A stretch of 64,000 bases of DNA, taken from NCBI RefSeq assembly GCF_030867095.1, contig NC_081835.1, positions 20,964,501 to 21,028,500 of the forward strand, given 5' to 3'. This DNA comes from Alligator mississippiensis (lineage: Eukaryota > Chordata > Crocodylia > Alligatoridae). Positions within the stretch are counted from its first letter, which is position 1. Every line of letters starts with the position of its first letter. The position numbers and the translations under genes are program-made. Below are positions 51,971 to 63,430 of this stretch, in pieces. The notes below the pieces were generated by a model. It was given only the letters and a program-made list of their open reading frames with translations, had not been told where the DNA came from and did no database searches.

Positions 51971-52113
51971 TATAATACTTGTAATAGTAGAAGTGTTAAA
52001 TAGAAAAATGGAGGCAGTGCATTGATGTTATGGGACTTAACAGTTTTAAAGATGTAAAAATTATGTGGAAGCTTTGAGACAAGAAAAAAAATAAGGAATG
52101 TGAGACTGGGGTA

Positions 52114-52147
52114 GTGTGCGCGCGCGTGGGCGTGCATGCACACACAA
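52114..52147. repeat. Alternating purine-pyrimidine tract
   Basis: GTGTGCGCGCGCGTGGGCG, then TGCATGCACACAC. A CG/CA alternating tract, a candidate Z-DNA-forming site. Confidence 0.8.
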
Positions 52148-54671
52148 ATATATAATATAAAAGGATTTAGATGTTGATTTTTTACCTCCCAGTTCTTACC
52201 GCTAATCTCCCCAGGACAGAATTATTTTATTCAAGTCCTCCAGGTTCATTTTGCTGAGCTGGCCTTGCTGAGTGCCTCCCCGCTATTCTAGAAGCAATAC
52301 AGTTATCTGAGAATATATTAATGGCCTCCCAAGTCGTCCATTAAAATGTGTGTATAGAGAGTAGTCATGTTTAGACTTCAGACCCAACAATTCGATGTCT
52401 AGAGCCAGTAAACTTACGAAGACTTCTGTAGCTCCGATAAGTAGGTTTCTTAAGATCCACAGACTTAGCGCAATACTAGATGTCATTGAAAATCCAAAGC
52501 CATTCAGTTCTAGAATAATCTCTCTATATTACTGACTGTACGGACAAAGGTAAAATGGGGGGTGGGGACATACCACAAGTGGATGATATACAGCTGGTGC
52601 ATGGTAACATGTGCTGCTTCTACTGTACAATAAATGAAAGCTAAACCACATAATTAACTCTAGGGGTGGGGGGTGCACAATGAGCCCATTCCCCATTTTA
52701 ATTCAGTGTAATTTTTAATTTGTCTGGATTCTTAGCCTCAACTGATTCCAATCTGGATTCTGATCCTTTGTATACACTGGGGTGGCCAAATTCCAGCTCA
52801 CAAACTGCATGTGGCTCCTAGAGAATGAGGCATAGTTAAATAAACACGTTCTTTTACTCTGTTTTCCACTTTTGGATTTCTTCCCTTTTGGCTCTTTACT
52901 TTTCCTAAGGAGGCATTGATCAACCAACTCTTATTTGGTTATCAGGTCACTTACCCTGGGGCCTGTATATCTTGGGAGCCTTGTGCTTGCAGCTCTCAGA
53001 CATGACAAGACTCTGGTCTGGGGCTAGAAGGGTCAGAATATATGTGCAGGCAGACTCCTGTGCCTGATGTGTAATCCCATGGGCATCAGTTTAAGTTGAA
53101 ACTCAAGATAGTGTCAGAATATAAACCTCAGTACCACACTACTACTCAATCTCAAGGGAATCCACAGAGGTCTAGGAATGTCCTGGCAGTGAATTTTCAA
53201 GATTGGGATTTTATTTTGGTGATTCTAATAGTGCTGTCCAATCACAATCCACTTTTTAAAGATGTACATGAGGAACATCACATAAAAATAGTGTCTACGC
53301 AAAAGCCTCTGTTAACCAAGAGTTAGGGTTTTTCATTCAAGTATCTTTTCTTAAAAATAATAATTTTTAAAAAGTTTAGAAAAAAAGTCACTCCAGAGCA
53401 TGGAAGCATAAAAGTCAATTAAATATTAATAAATTATAATTAAAGCAACTTCAATAGTACTCCTGTAATGACCTGAAAGCCACAATATGATGCCTTCCAT
53501 AAATGATTGTTTGTTGCATCACTGACTTTAAAAACTACCTTACTTCTGTTAAGAAGCAGAATGCTTGCAACTGCTTATCTCGTACTGCTGCAGTAAGCTG
53601 CTGCTTCCATAATGTCCTGCTGTAATGGACAGAAACAAGTGCTATTATTCTTTATCAGGATTTCTTGCCCAAGTGTAACCACATAGTACAGTTCTTCAGA
53701 ATGGTGGCATGTTTCAGAAGAAAAACTGTCTTGTTGGCAGGTATAACTTTAGTATTATGTACCCCAAAGGTTTACAGCACAATTTCCACTCATCAGTCTA
53801 TGCTCGAAGAAGGCAAAGGCTAGGAGCAGTACACTAGACACACATACAGAAACACTAGATTTACATGTACACTAGATTTCCTTCCATCTATAGGCAAAAT
53901 ATACAAAACTGATTTAAGACTCTTTGTCACAAGTTCTATTTAATAAAAATACCTTCCATGCGAGGACTGGATACACAGTAGGTGGAATGCAGTTTGTATG
54001 TACATACATCACTTATTTTTCAGCATGAAAAAGTCTCTCAAAAATGTTTTAAGAGATCTTTGTCTAAACAAGATACAAAAGTAAAAATAGCAAGAATTGA
54101 AAGAAAAGAAAAATTACTGTATTTCCACACCACCCCCCCGCCCGAGTAATTCCTGTCAATTATGTGCTCATCTTAATCGTTGCATGTTGCATTCATTGTT
54201 GCTATATTAATCTGATGGGATTCCTTACATATGGATTTTCACTTAAAACCTGGTAAATGGTAAAAATCTTACTATTAACCCATAACTTCCCACCACCCTC
54301 CCTCTGCGGTCCAACCCATAGGTGTGAATGCCAGCTTGTCATCTTAAACCCTCTGACAAGAATCTGTTCTTTTCAGCTAAGGAGTTTCGTAAAGTCTCTT
54401 CTGACATCATTGGGCCCGAGAGGCACAACATGAAAGCTGCCTGATCTAACAATATCTGCTTTGTGCTTTATACACCCCAGACTAGCACCAGCCCTAAAAG
54501 GGAATGGCCTATGTTGGCAATCAATGTTCAGCAAAATGGAATTGTAGCTGTAGTGGGGTCTTAGCCCTGGAAGGATTCTCCTCCCAGGCTTTCCTAGTCT
54601 GCTCTTTCTCCACCACCATACAGATAATAGCTTCAGACTCTCCTCTCAGGACAGATCCGCTTAGTCTAGAA

Positions 54672-54733
54672 CTGGGGGTTGTCAACCCCCCACCACCAGG
54701 GGTACACCGATCCAAAAAGGTTGAAAACCTCTG
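54672..54733. mobile_element. 62-bp hAT deletion remnant
   Basis: The left end CTGGGGGTTGTCAACC and right end GGTTGAAAACCTCTG are inverted. Target duplication GTCTAGAA / CTCTAGAA (7 of 8). Little more than the two termini is left. Confidence 0.7.
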
Positions 54734-55120
54734 CTCTAGAAGGCAGTTTGGTGCCTAGGAGAATGGCAATAGCAGGATTACTTTGACACTTAACATTTAT
54801 TCACTTAGTTAGCGGTTGATAGTTTAAGCTTCAATTCTGGCTGAACAGGAATGTACTGTGTATTTATATTTGTGTTCAGAGACCCCTAAGTTCTATCAGT
54901 ACAGTAGTTAGCTAAATTCAGTGTGAGAATATAAAATTAGTTTTTAGTTTTCCTTGAAGAAAATATAAGGGCAGAGTTGTTTTTATATCGCCTTGCCTGA
55001 GCATCAATGTGTTTTCTATTAATTTTTAAGAGTTTAATTGTAGTAGCCTTAGAAAGTTTATCTTAATGCATTTATTGCACCATTAACAGCATAGGTGTTA
55101 TTTTTGCTTCTTTAGAATAG

Positions 55121-55174
55121 GAGAGAGAGAGAGAGAGAGAGTGCGTGTGAGTGTGTGTGTGAGAGAGACAGAGA
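55121..55174. repeat. Compound (GA)n/(GT)n microsatellite
   Basis: A GA run, then GTGCGTGTGAGTGTGTGTGT, then a second GA run, in the probable PDE12 3' UTR. Confidence 0.9.
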
Positions 55175-56514
55175 TACAAACTTGGGGCTTCTTTCCCCAG
55201 AGTACACCAATAACAGGAAACAGTAAGATGATACCAGTGTTAATCACAGGAATTAATAAGAACATTTATTGACTAGAATAGAAAACTTCAGGAAAACTGT
55301 TTAAAATTTGTCTTTGTAAGAGGAATGAAGCCTTCATAAGTGATTTAACACCCACCTTTCCAATTCAAACATGATAATATACATTTTTCCAACACCCCAC
55401 ATGTCCTCCAGTTAAAAAAAAAAAAAAAGCATGCGGGGGGGAACTAGACTCTATCCTAAATCAAATATATATGTAAGATACACAAAGAAGCAAAATGCAG
55501 AATTTTCTGAAGTTGAATTTGTTGCAAGGTCCCTGTTTCTCTTCAAAGCATGATACCTACAACTAGCTCTTCTCATTAACTGTTTTCTTCTCTCTCTACC
55601 CACTCCCTCCCCTGCTTGGAAATATAGATTATCTGAATTCCGATCATCTTCTCTACAGTTAAAAAATAGCATATTAGATGGTTAGAGACTTATCCCTGCT
55701 GAAATTGTGTTCAAGGCTAACTGCTCACACATAAAACATTGTTTATTCATTATACTTGATTTTGGTTTGTTATAATGGGTGGGATTTTTTTTTTAAAATC
55801 TAGATACTTTTTAGAAGTTCAAAAAGCTACTTTTCAGTTACTACAGGTACACTAAGAACTGAGCAGAGGAAGTTAAAACATTTTAATTTTAAAATTTTAA
55901 TTTTACTTTTATATTTAAGCTGGATGGCTCTTTAACTGTACAACTGTTCAGATGGTAACTAGCTTAAAACATGTCAGGTGCTAGTGGATATAAATGCACT
56001 GAACAGGCTACTTGCTTGAAAGATGCATCAGGAATGGCAAATGAATGAAGCTATTTGTATTTTAGATTTGTTAGAAAATGGAGCTGTGTCTTGTGATGAC
56101 AATGGGCATAACAAATTGGATTCATGCCATTTGCTTATTCCTCCTGCTCCCCAACTAGTTCTGCATTGTCCATTTGCTTTATGTGTACTTTATAAATCAG
56201 ACTAGTTTACGGTTTAAAAAAAAATTAATACACAAAAAATCATCTTATATAGCACCACCTAATCTGTCTTGAATGTTTCCTCCTCCCACCTGTCTTAAAT
56301 GTTTGCTCCTAGTTATAAAAAGTTGTCATGCAAATGTTATGACTAGTCAGACAAAATGCTCAACAAGGTGTTTATATTGGAGCTGATAAAGCACGTGAAC
56401 TTTCCAGTAGTCGCTCCCGCTTTTCTTTTTGTTGCATTCAAGCATGGTACAAGTTCCACTAAAGTAAATTAATTTCTTGCTTAAAAGGTCAGGCAAAGAG
56501 CTGTCAGTACTATT

Positions 56515-59500
56515 TTACTTCCACTTTAAATCACATATTAGTGCTATATGATCAGAAGGATGTGAAACACTTGGCAAGGCCTGATGGGTAGTAACTTCTT
56601 CATGACTTGGCAATGGAATTACTTGTTCTACCTCTAGAGCATGTGCATCAATGAAAATGTAGTCCAGGCAGCCATGAAACCCACCAACATAGTTTGTATA
56701 TGCAGGTTCTCCACAAGCACTTTGTAGTTTGAAAGGGTGGGTTAAAGACATACTGCACTTTTCTTCTTCACCATTAGAAACCCAATCTTCATGATTTTCA
56801 TCAATATTGCCACTGCTAACAAAACGATACAGTCCACTTGATGGGGTACTGTTAAAATCCCCACAGAATATGATTGGTATACCAGGATACAGCTCACATG
56901 CTATGTGCCTAATGTGAGACAAGGCTACAGCAGCTTGGATGAGACGAATGTTTCCACCTAAGAACATAAAGACACGTTACTTGTATACTTTGTTCAGTAG
57001 TTTCAAAGGATTTCTCTCTTAAGAAGCTAATTTAAGGCTTGCCTACACACGAAATCATTCAGGACAACCTTCAATAAATGTTATGACTAGGGCAAGACTT
57101 TTTAAGCCTGATCTGTGATTGAGGGGACTAGGAACATTTTAAATACACCCTCTCCCTGTTTTCCTTTAAATGGGAATGAAGCTTGCTTGAGAAGAGGCTT
57201 CTTTCACACTTTCTCCATCAGTCCCCTGGCTCCAAATCACTCTGCTTCATAGCCATCCAAATGGCTCCTTTCCACCCCATGCCCTCTAGAAACATCTGGA
57301 GATCAGGGCACCTCTCCTAAGCCTGACACTTGACCCTTCTGCTTGGCTACCTACCCCACAATGCAACCTTACCAATTCCAATGAGGATGGGGATGCTATA
57401 TTCTGTGACTCCAGCTACATTAACAAATCATGGTTTGAGTTCATCACAGGGGCACAGAAGGGAATTGGTGAGGTTTTATTCACCAAGGCGCCCCCGGGGG
57501 TTACAAGAAATAATGGCCACAAGCAAGCAGAGAGCAGATTTAGACTGGACATTAGGAGGAACTTCTTCACAGTTTGAGTGGCCAAGGTCTGGAACGGGCT
57601 CCCAAGGGAGGTGGTGCTCTCCCCTACCCTGGGGGTCTTCAAGAGGAGGTTAGATAAGCATCTAGCTGGGGTCATCTAAACCCAGCACTCTTTCCTGCTT
57701 ATGCAGGGGGTCGGACTCGATGATCTATTGAGGTCCCTTCCGACCCTAACATCTATGAATCTACGAGGGGCTTGCCTGTAAGAGCTGCATGCTAAACATA
57801 ACCAGGCAGATTCTCACTATGACACAATCCTCTGTATGCTGGCACATTAGTTGTGCGTTCCTTCTGAGATGAAACAAGCTACGAAAGCCCTTGCTTCCAA
57901 TAATTAGAGTTGGAGAGACAGGATCAGGACTAGAAAAGTTTAGCTGACCTGATTATATAGTTATGGCTACAGTAGCAAAGTTACCTTTTGGATGCCAGTA
58001 CAAGTGAGTGTTGGCTACGCAAATCTTCCTGGAAGGCTCATTTGTAGACTGAAGAACTGAAACCTACATAAGACAATGAATGCTCTTATCCAAAGTATTA
58101 AAATCAGAATAAAACTAGCAGACCTCCAAAAGATTTATGTAAAAACACAAGCCAAAGCATTTTAATGCAATTTAAAAAAATGAATCATCTGCAAGAGATC
58201 TTGTTATAGTGTTCTCCCCAACTCTTCATTTGTTTGTTCCTTTCCAGTCTTTCGTCCCGCCCCACCTTGCAAGAACAGTGGAGTCCTTTCTTTGCACTCT
58301 GAAAAAACCAGTATTGCACTAGCCTGTATTTGAGAAGTTGATCCAAGCACTTATTAAAATAGTGTGACCCACAAGAGAAAGTTTACTAGTCACACCATCT
58401 CTAGATGAGTGGCTTTTTCAAGCCTTATAAACAAGGCTTTCATTACCACAGTTACTAGAACACCAAACTAAGGTTTTGACTGTGGAAATACTTATACTTG
58501 CGCTCAATTGGAAACAGAGGATGTGAAAAATAAGACCAAAGTTAAGAAGTAGGATTGCCGCTTACTGTCTCTAGTACTGCTAAAACAGGCATAGGCAATT
58601 ATTTCAGGTGGAGAGCCGCTTAACAAGTTTTGGTGAGCTGTCAAAGGCTGCATGGTAGCCCTGCCCCTTGACAGTTGCCCCACCCCCATCTTGGGACTGG
58701 AAGTCCCACCCCCTAACCCTTGCCCCTTGCCCCCTGGAAATACTCCTTTTGGGAGGAGGGGTTGCCATCTGAGAACCAGAAAAAAGCCAAATCATACACT
58801 AAAAGTCAAATACCTACTACAACATTTTAATTTTATTACAAAAAATATTTTTGTCATGATTTGGGTTTGCTGCCCACCTGAGCTCCTTGCTGCCACTGCC
58901 CCCCTAGGCTCAGGCTCTGTGCTCCTACCCAGATGCAGCTCAGACCCCGTTCCTGCCACTTCCCTACCTGCTACCTGGAGCAACTGGGAGGCAGGGGAAG
59001 TACAGCAGGTTTCCGGGAGCTGCAGCTGTGTGATGGCCAGGCCCTTCCACCCACAAGGGCGTGAACAAGGTGCAGTAGGATATGTTTGGGGGTTGTATGT
59101 GGGCACCTCGCTTCCACCCTCGTGGGTAGAAGGACTGGGTGGGGTGCAATTCATTGCTGGGTGCTGTGAGCCAGATGAGGGCCTGGCAGGTCAAATCCGA
59201 CCTGTGAGCTATAATTTGCCCAACCCTGTGCTAAAAGGCGTGACAGACTGCCACCCGTCCCCTGTCCCAAACCATAATGTTTACTAGTTTGTCATTTTAT
59301 TTTTAATTTAGGCTCATACCAGGCATTTTAGAAAGTGTGACCATCAAATATCCAGTCTTAACCTAATTTAGGTTAGAAGCTCACTTTAAGATGGTTTGAA
59401 GTCACAGTAAAGAAATTACATTGATGTGGATGTTTGATACAGGAAAACCATAACCCCGTCAGTTTCAAGTCCTTATTCCAGAGCAGTAGGGGCCAAGCCA

Positions 59501-61215
59501 ACCTTTTTGGCAGGTGTGACACAAATTTGCCCCACACTCTCTCCAAATGCCACTCTGATCCCCTTCCTCTCCCTGATCTGCTGCTCTTTCTGTTCCCTGT
59601 CCCCTCCACAATCTGCGGTGCTCACCACATACAGAGGCTGCCTGTGCCATCAGGCCAGTCAGATGCAAGTAAATTGCAGAGACAGACTGTTAAACCCATC
59701 CCAGAACTTCAGCAAATGAAGTCAAAATGCATTTCATGCTTTGAACAGCCAGCAGGCAGCCACATACACTGCACTGTGCAAAGTGCTCCCTTCACAATCT
59801 ACTCCTGCACATGCTCTTGTTGGTTCCTGCTCTGCCCTTCTGTCTTGCCCAGGAGCCACCTGCTGCCCTAATGAGAATCCTGCACTCTGTAGTGGCCATG
59901 TTCCCACCTCAGCTGAACAGAGCCCTGCTTCCCGACACCCACAATGCCACTGCCAGGCTTGCCACCCTGTTCCAGGGGCTGACCTGGCTGCAGACACTAC
60001 CTGCAGCACGGTGGACCTCTGCAGCACCTTCTCCTGCACCATGGGGTAGGTGGCCAGCTTGTCCTGCAGCTCCTGGTGCAGCGGGTCCTCCTGCAGGGCC
60101 TGACTAAAGGTGAGGTCATGCTGGCTCAGCAGTTGGAGCTTGTCCTGGCGGTAGAAGGTGGCCAGGCCTTCATGCTGCTTCTCCTTGATCTTGAAGAGCC
60201 CCTTGAGGCCGAAAGCCTCCAGGGCCGGCCCCAGGCTGTCTGTGAAGACGGCTTGGTCCACCTCCTGCAGGCACATGAGGTCAGCATGATAGCCAGTCAG
60301 CTCCTTGTGCAGTAGGCTCTGGCGGTAGTCGAGCTCCAGGGCGTAAGGAGCGCAGTAGGGGAAGAGCACGGTGCGCGAGAACTCGGTCTGCGCGTAGGTG
60401 TCGGCCAGCACGTTGTAAGACACGGCGCGGAGGGTCCCAGCAGGCGCCAACCGCCGTGTGTACAGGTGTCTTGCATCAAAAGTGCAGGCGCCAGGCCCCG
60501 CCTCCACAGGCCCCACGCTCTCAACCTCACGGGGAACGCCATAGCGCTGCAGCCCATTACAGGGCGTGCAGTGCAGCTTGAGGCGCTGCCCCACGTGCGC
60601 ATTGCCGGGCACAAAGACCTGCTGGTCGCCGCCCTCAACGTCCACCCAGACGGGCTGGGCCCCGTTGGCGCCCGGCAGCCGCTCGCAGAACCAGCGGAAG
60701 AGGCAGTGGTGAGGCGCAGCAAACTCTGTGGCCAGCTTGGGGCAGACAGGGAAGCCAGCCAGCAGTGAGTGCGGCAGGCGCAACTCGGTGACGGTGGGCG
60801 GGTTGCGCTCCACACGGTACGTGGCGTCGCCGATCTGCAGCACAGCGCCGTCCTGCCACGCCTCGGTGTTGGGCACGTCGTCGGCCACGGCCTCGCCGTC
60901 GCGGGAGAAGAGGCGCACGGTGGGCGGCGGCGGCAGCTCCTCCCCGCTGGCCGGGCCCTTGCGGCCCTTCTTGGCCGCCTTGGCGCGGCCCTTGGCGGCG
61001 ATGCGGGCGAGCGCGCGACCCAGCGGCTCCTCGCGGTCGCGCTGCAGGTTCCGGGCGCTGCCGTCGCCCAGCACGAACGAGAGGCTGAGCTTGGGCTCGG
61101 CGGGCACGCAGCGCACCACGGCCCGCTCCATGGCGCCGGCCAGCCCCACCGCCGCCGCCGCCGCCCGGGAGCAGAGCCGCCGCAGCAGGAGCCGAAGCGC
61201 GCCGGCCGGCACCAT
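56515..61215 (-). CDS. PDE12: PDE12, 2',5'-phosphodiesterase 12 (complete, three coding exons)
   Basis: A mitochondrial-matrix exonuclease of the EEP family. It removes poly(A) tails from mitochondrial RNAs and degrades 2'-5' oligoadenylate. Exons on the minus strand: 61215-60001 (405 codons), 58063-57985, 56957-56515. They total 1737 bp, giving 578 residues plus stop. All junctions are GT/AG with matching phase. The N-terminus MVPAGALRLLLRRLCSRAAA fits a mitochondrial presequence. ERAVVRCVPAEPKLSLSF follows, as in human. Catalytic features: VSYNVLADTYAQTEFSR (265-281), metal-binding Glu318 in LQEVD, NTHLYWHP (423-430), GDFNSTP (464-470), SDH (566-568). From memory human PDE12 has 609 residues; a Ser-rich linker present there around 190-230 is replaced by a short GANGAQPVWVDVEGGDQQV-like segment. 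Exon 1 is very GC-rich, exon 3 AT-rich. Confidence 0.97.
57437..57768 (+). mobile_element. CR1 LINE 3' end in PDE12 intron 2
   Basis: GCAGATTTAGACTGGACATT, AGGAACTTCTTCAC, GGTCTGGAACGGGCTCCCAA, then GGGGGTCGGACTCGATGATC and the CR1 tail CATCTATGAATCTACGAG. It has fewer differences from CR1 3' tails as I know them than the other copies, so it is probably younger. Confidence 0.88.
58586..59228. mobile_element. hAT-type element in PDE12 intron 1, perfect 8-bp duplication
   Basis: Left end CAGGCATAGGCAATTATTTC; the complement of the right end is CAGGGTTGGGCAAATTAT. Target duplication TGCTAAAA at 58578-58585 and 59229-59236 is exact. 643 bp with a GC-rich middle and no transposase. Same family as 21899, 36704 and 48199. 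Confidence 0.9.
59490..59662. repeat. Interspersed repeat paralogous to 10255-10485
   Basis: CAACCTTTTTGGCAGGTGTG followed by ACACAAATTTGCCCCACAC and CTGATCCCCTTCCTCTCC aligns with the 10.3 kb copy. The terminal wording suggests a DNA transposon, but no duplication was found. Boundaries are approximate. Confidence 0.5.
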
Positions 61216-61288
61216 GCGTCCTCCGCCGCCGCGCCGCGCCGCGTAGGCTGCTGGGAAGCTGCGGAACGGATGTGACGACGCGGAATCG

Positions 61289-61296
61289 CTTCCGGG
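61289..61296 (-). promoter_or_regulatory. ETS/GABPA-type motif 1
   Basis: CTTCCGGG (CCCGGAAG on the minus strand), 74 bp upstream of the PDE12 ATG. Confidence 0.55.
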
Positions 61297-61343
61297 CCAA
61301 ACCGACGTGTTGACAGAAGAGAAGGAGCCGGCAGCCTCTCCCT

Positions 61344-61353
61344 ACCGGAAGTG
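61344..61353 (+). promoter_or_regulatory. ETS/GABPA-type motif 2
   Basis: ACCGGAAGTG is a perfect GABPA consensus. Confidence 0.7.
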
Positions 61354-61383
61354 CCGGGACTCTCTTGGGAGGGCGGGGCTCCC

Positions 61384-61393
61384 GCCGGAAGTG
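61384..61393 (+). promoter_or_regulatory. ETS/GABPA-type motif 3
   Basis: GCCGGAAGTG, 40 bp downstream of motif 2 (about four helical turns). Confidence 0.65.
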
Positions 61394-62336
61394 ATGCAAG
61401 TCAGGCGGGATCATGGCTGCTAGAGGGTGGGCTATGCAGCGCCGGGTCCTAGCGTCGCTCTCTTCTAGCCCAGCTAGGTGGCGGGGCCGCCCGGTTGCCC
61501 CGCGCTGCCCGGGGGAGGGACCGCGGGCCCGGCCGTGCAAGACCTCTGCGGGCGCCCGGCTCGGAGCGAGGGCGGGAGCTCCGTTTGCGGCGGAGGGAGG
61601 CCCCGCGCTCGGACCTCTCCGGGCGGGAGGCGTTTGGGGCTCGCGCGGCCGCCCGGAGCAGCGCTGCCGCCGCGGGGCATCGCCGTGGGGCAGGTGGGGG
61701 CTGGGGCACGGCTGCTTCGCTCCGCTCCGCTCTCCTCGCGGCGCCGCGCAGGCGTCGGGCCCGGGCCCGGGCCCCTTCTCCTCCCTCCTCGCGGGGCGGC
61801 CCCGGCTCGTGGCAACCGCGTCCTGGCAACCATCGCGGCCCGCCCGGAGCCGCCGCGGCCCCGAGGAGCGGAGCGGAGCGGCAGGGCTGGGCGCTGGGGG
61901 GTGTCCGCCGGGGCCGGGTGTCGGGGCTGCTTCGCCCCGCAGGAGCCCGGGCTGCGCCGCTGTGCGGACGGGGTCGTCCAGGTGAGGAGCCCTGCGGGAG
62001 CGGGGGCAGCTGCCGGGCAAGTGGCCGCAGGCGAGGTCTTGGCTCCGGCCGCCCGGGCCCACGTCGACTCGCCGCCCCGCGCTGGGACTGAAGGGGCAGC
62101 TGCTCAGAGGCAGCATCCTCCTCGCAGAGCTGCACCTTGGCCCCCCACCACGGGCCTGTCCTGGGCCTTGCAGAGTCCCCGTCCGCGGCGCTTGGGCAGG
62201 GGGAGAATGGAACCGAGTGAAAGCCGGCTTTGCCGCCAGCTGAACTCGACCAACCAGCCATTTCTAGATGACAGAGCACCAGGAAGCCGTTGGGGATATG
62301 GGCGTTTGCTGGGATACGTAGCGGGCATGTTGGTCA

Positions 62337-63430
62337 TAGACTCGTAGTTGTCGGGGCGGGAAGGGACCTCGCGGATCACTGGGTCCAGCCCCGCTGCGCT
62401 TGGGCAGGGAAGACTGGTGGGGTCAGATGATGCCAGCCAGGTGCGTGTCCAGATGTTTTTTGAATGTTTCCAGAGTAGGGAATGTTTCCACCTCTGGGGG
62501 AAATCTGTTCCAGACCCCGGACACTCGAACCATAAAGAAGTTCTTCCTTATGTCCGATCTAAAGCAATCCACTAGCAGTTCATGACCATTATTCCTTGTC
62601 TTCCCCTGGGGTGCCTTGGTGTACAGATGCTCCCCCAGGCCCTGAAGTGCACCCCTTATGTTCTTATAGGTTGCCACCAAGTCTCCCCTAACTCTTCTCT
62701 TCTCCAGGCTGAACAGTGCCATGTCTTTTGGCCTCTTATATGATCTGCTCTCCAGACTTCTAACTATATGTATAGTCCTCCTTTGGACTCTCTCAATCTT
62801 CTCCACAGCCTTCCTGAAGTGCAACTCCCAGAATTGAGTAGAGCAAGAGGACAATATCCTTAGTCTTGCTTGAGATGCATCTGTAGATGCATACCAGTGT
62901 CCAGTGGCAATGCACAGTGGGTGCACGTGCACCCCCTGCCCGGCCATGCTTTCTGCTTAGGTGATGGGCAGGAGGGGCAGGCAGGAGTGCTGGTGCCCCC
63001 CTGGGAGTGCCAGCCGGGGGGGCAGGAGGACCAGATGTAGTGCTGCGGCCACTTCCCAGTCAGTGAGTTTTGCCACAGAGGACCACCCCCCTGTCACTGG
63101 GGCAGGGGAGGGGGCCATGTGCCCCCCCCCCCCACTAAGGTGGCACCAGTGTCTTACCAGTGCTTTGCTAGCTACAGCATCGGATTGATGGCTTATGTTT
63201 ATTCTGTGGTCTAGCACGACACCCAGGTTTCTTGTGGTTGTGGTGCTAGCAAGTGTAGCACTGCCAACCCTGTAAGTGTTTGCAAATTATTTCTCCCCAG
63301 ATGGAGCACTTTGCATTTTTTGGTGTTAAACATCATCAGGTTTTGATCTGCCCACAAGTGACTGTGAGCCTGTCCAGGTCAGCCTGTATCCCCAGCCTGT
63401 TTTCCAGCATGACTGTGGTTAATTGAACCC
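62337..63430 (-). mobile_element. CR1-clade LINE 3' part, interrupted by a hAT element
   Basis: The minus strand encodes [40 protein letters not shown] and FPTLETFKKHLDTHLAGII, the C-terminal end of CR1 ORF2. Beyond the insertion it reads MLDHRINISHQSDAVASKAL and, further up, NRLGIQADLDRL. It begins with the CR1 tail complement (CATAGACTCGTAG) at the edge of the CpG island. It resembles the 39-40.8 kb copy. Confidence 0.85.
62900..63154. mobile_element. hAT-like element nested in the CR1 at 62.3-63.4 kb
   Basis: The perfect 8-bp duplication TACCAGTG (62892-62899 and 63155-63162) flanks 255 bp with ends TCCAGTGGCAATGCAC and GGTGGCACCAGTGTCT, imperfect inverted repeats. Removing it restores the CR1 order: SKAL, then the CISS motif. 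Confidence 0.85.

Larger units (their letters stand above)
51971..56514 (-). other. Probable long PDE12 3' UTR and flank, nearly free of repeats
   Basis: AT-rich DNA downstream of the PDE12 stop codon carries only a 62-bp hAT remnant (54672) and simple repeats, unlike the repeat-packed DNA on its other side. That fits a long 3' UTR. Minus-strand AATAAA signals (TTTATT on +) lie at 55742-55747, 55265-55270, 55071-55076 and 54796-54801. I cannot tell which is used. Confidence 0.4.
60300..62300. promoter_or_regulatory. CpG island over PDE12 exon 1 and a possible divergent promoter
   Basis: GC- and CpG-rich DNA covers PDE12 exon 1 and extends about 1 kb beyond the start codon. Its size beyond the PDE12 start suggests promoter activity on the + strand as well. 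In human, as I recall, DNAH12 lies head to head with PDE12, but no DNAH12 coding exon was recognised here. Confidence 0.75.

Noticed and set aside
59734-60000. PDE12 exon 1 frame continuing to 59734
   Set aside because: A consensus donor (CTGCAG|GTAGTG) at 60000, the exon 2 reading VSVLQST and the human alignment place the exon end at 60001.
61413-61985. Start of DNAH12 coding sequence
   Set aside because: No residues resembling the DNAH12 N-terminus were recognised in any frame up to the window end.
60635-62347. Long frames in the PDE12 island (493 codons on -, 289 on +)
   Set aside because: The minus frame is out of phase with the real PDE12 exon 1. The + frames are Arg/Ala/Pro-rich with no domain. 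Only a non-coding divergent exon was kept as a possibility.
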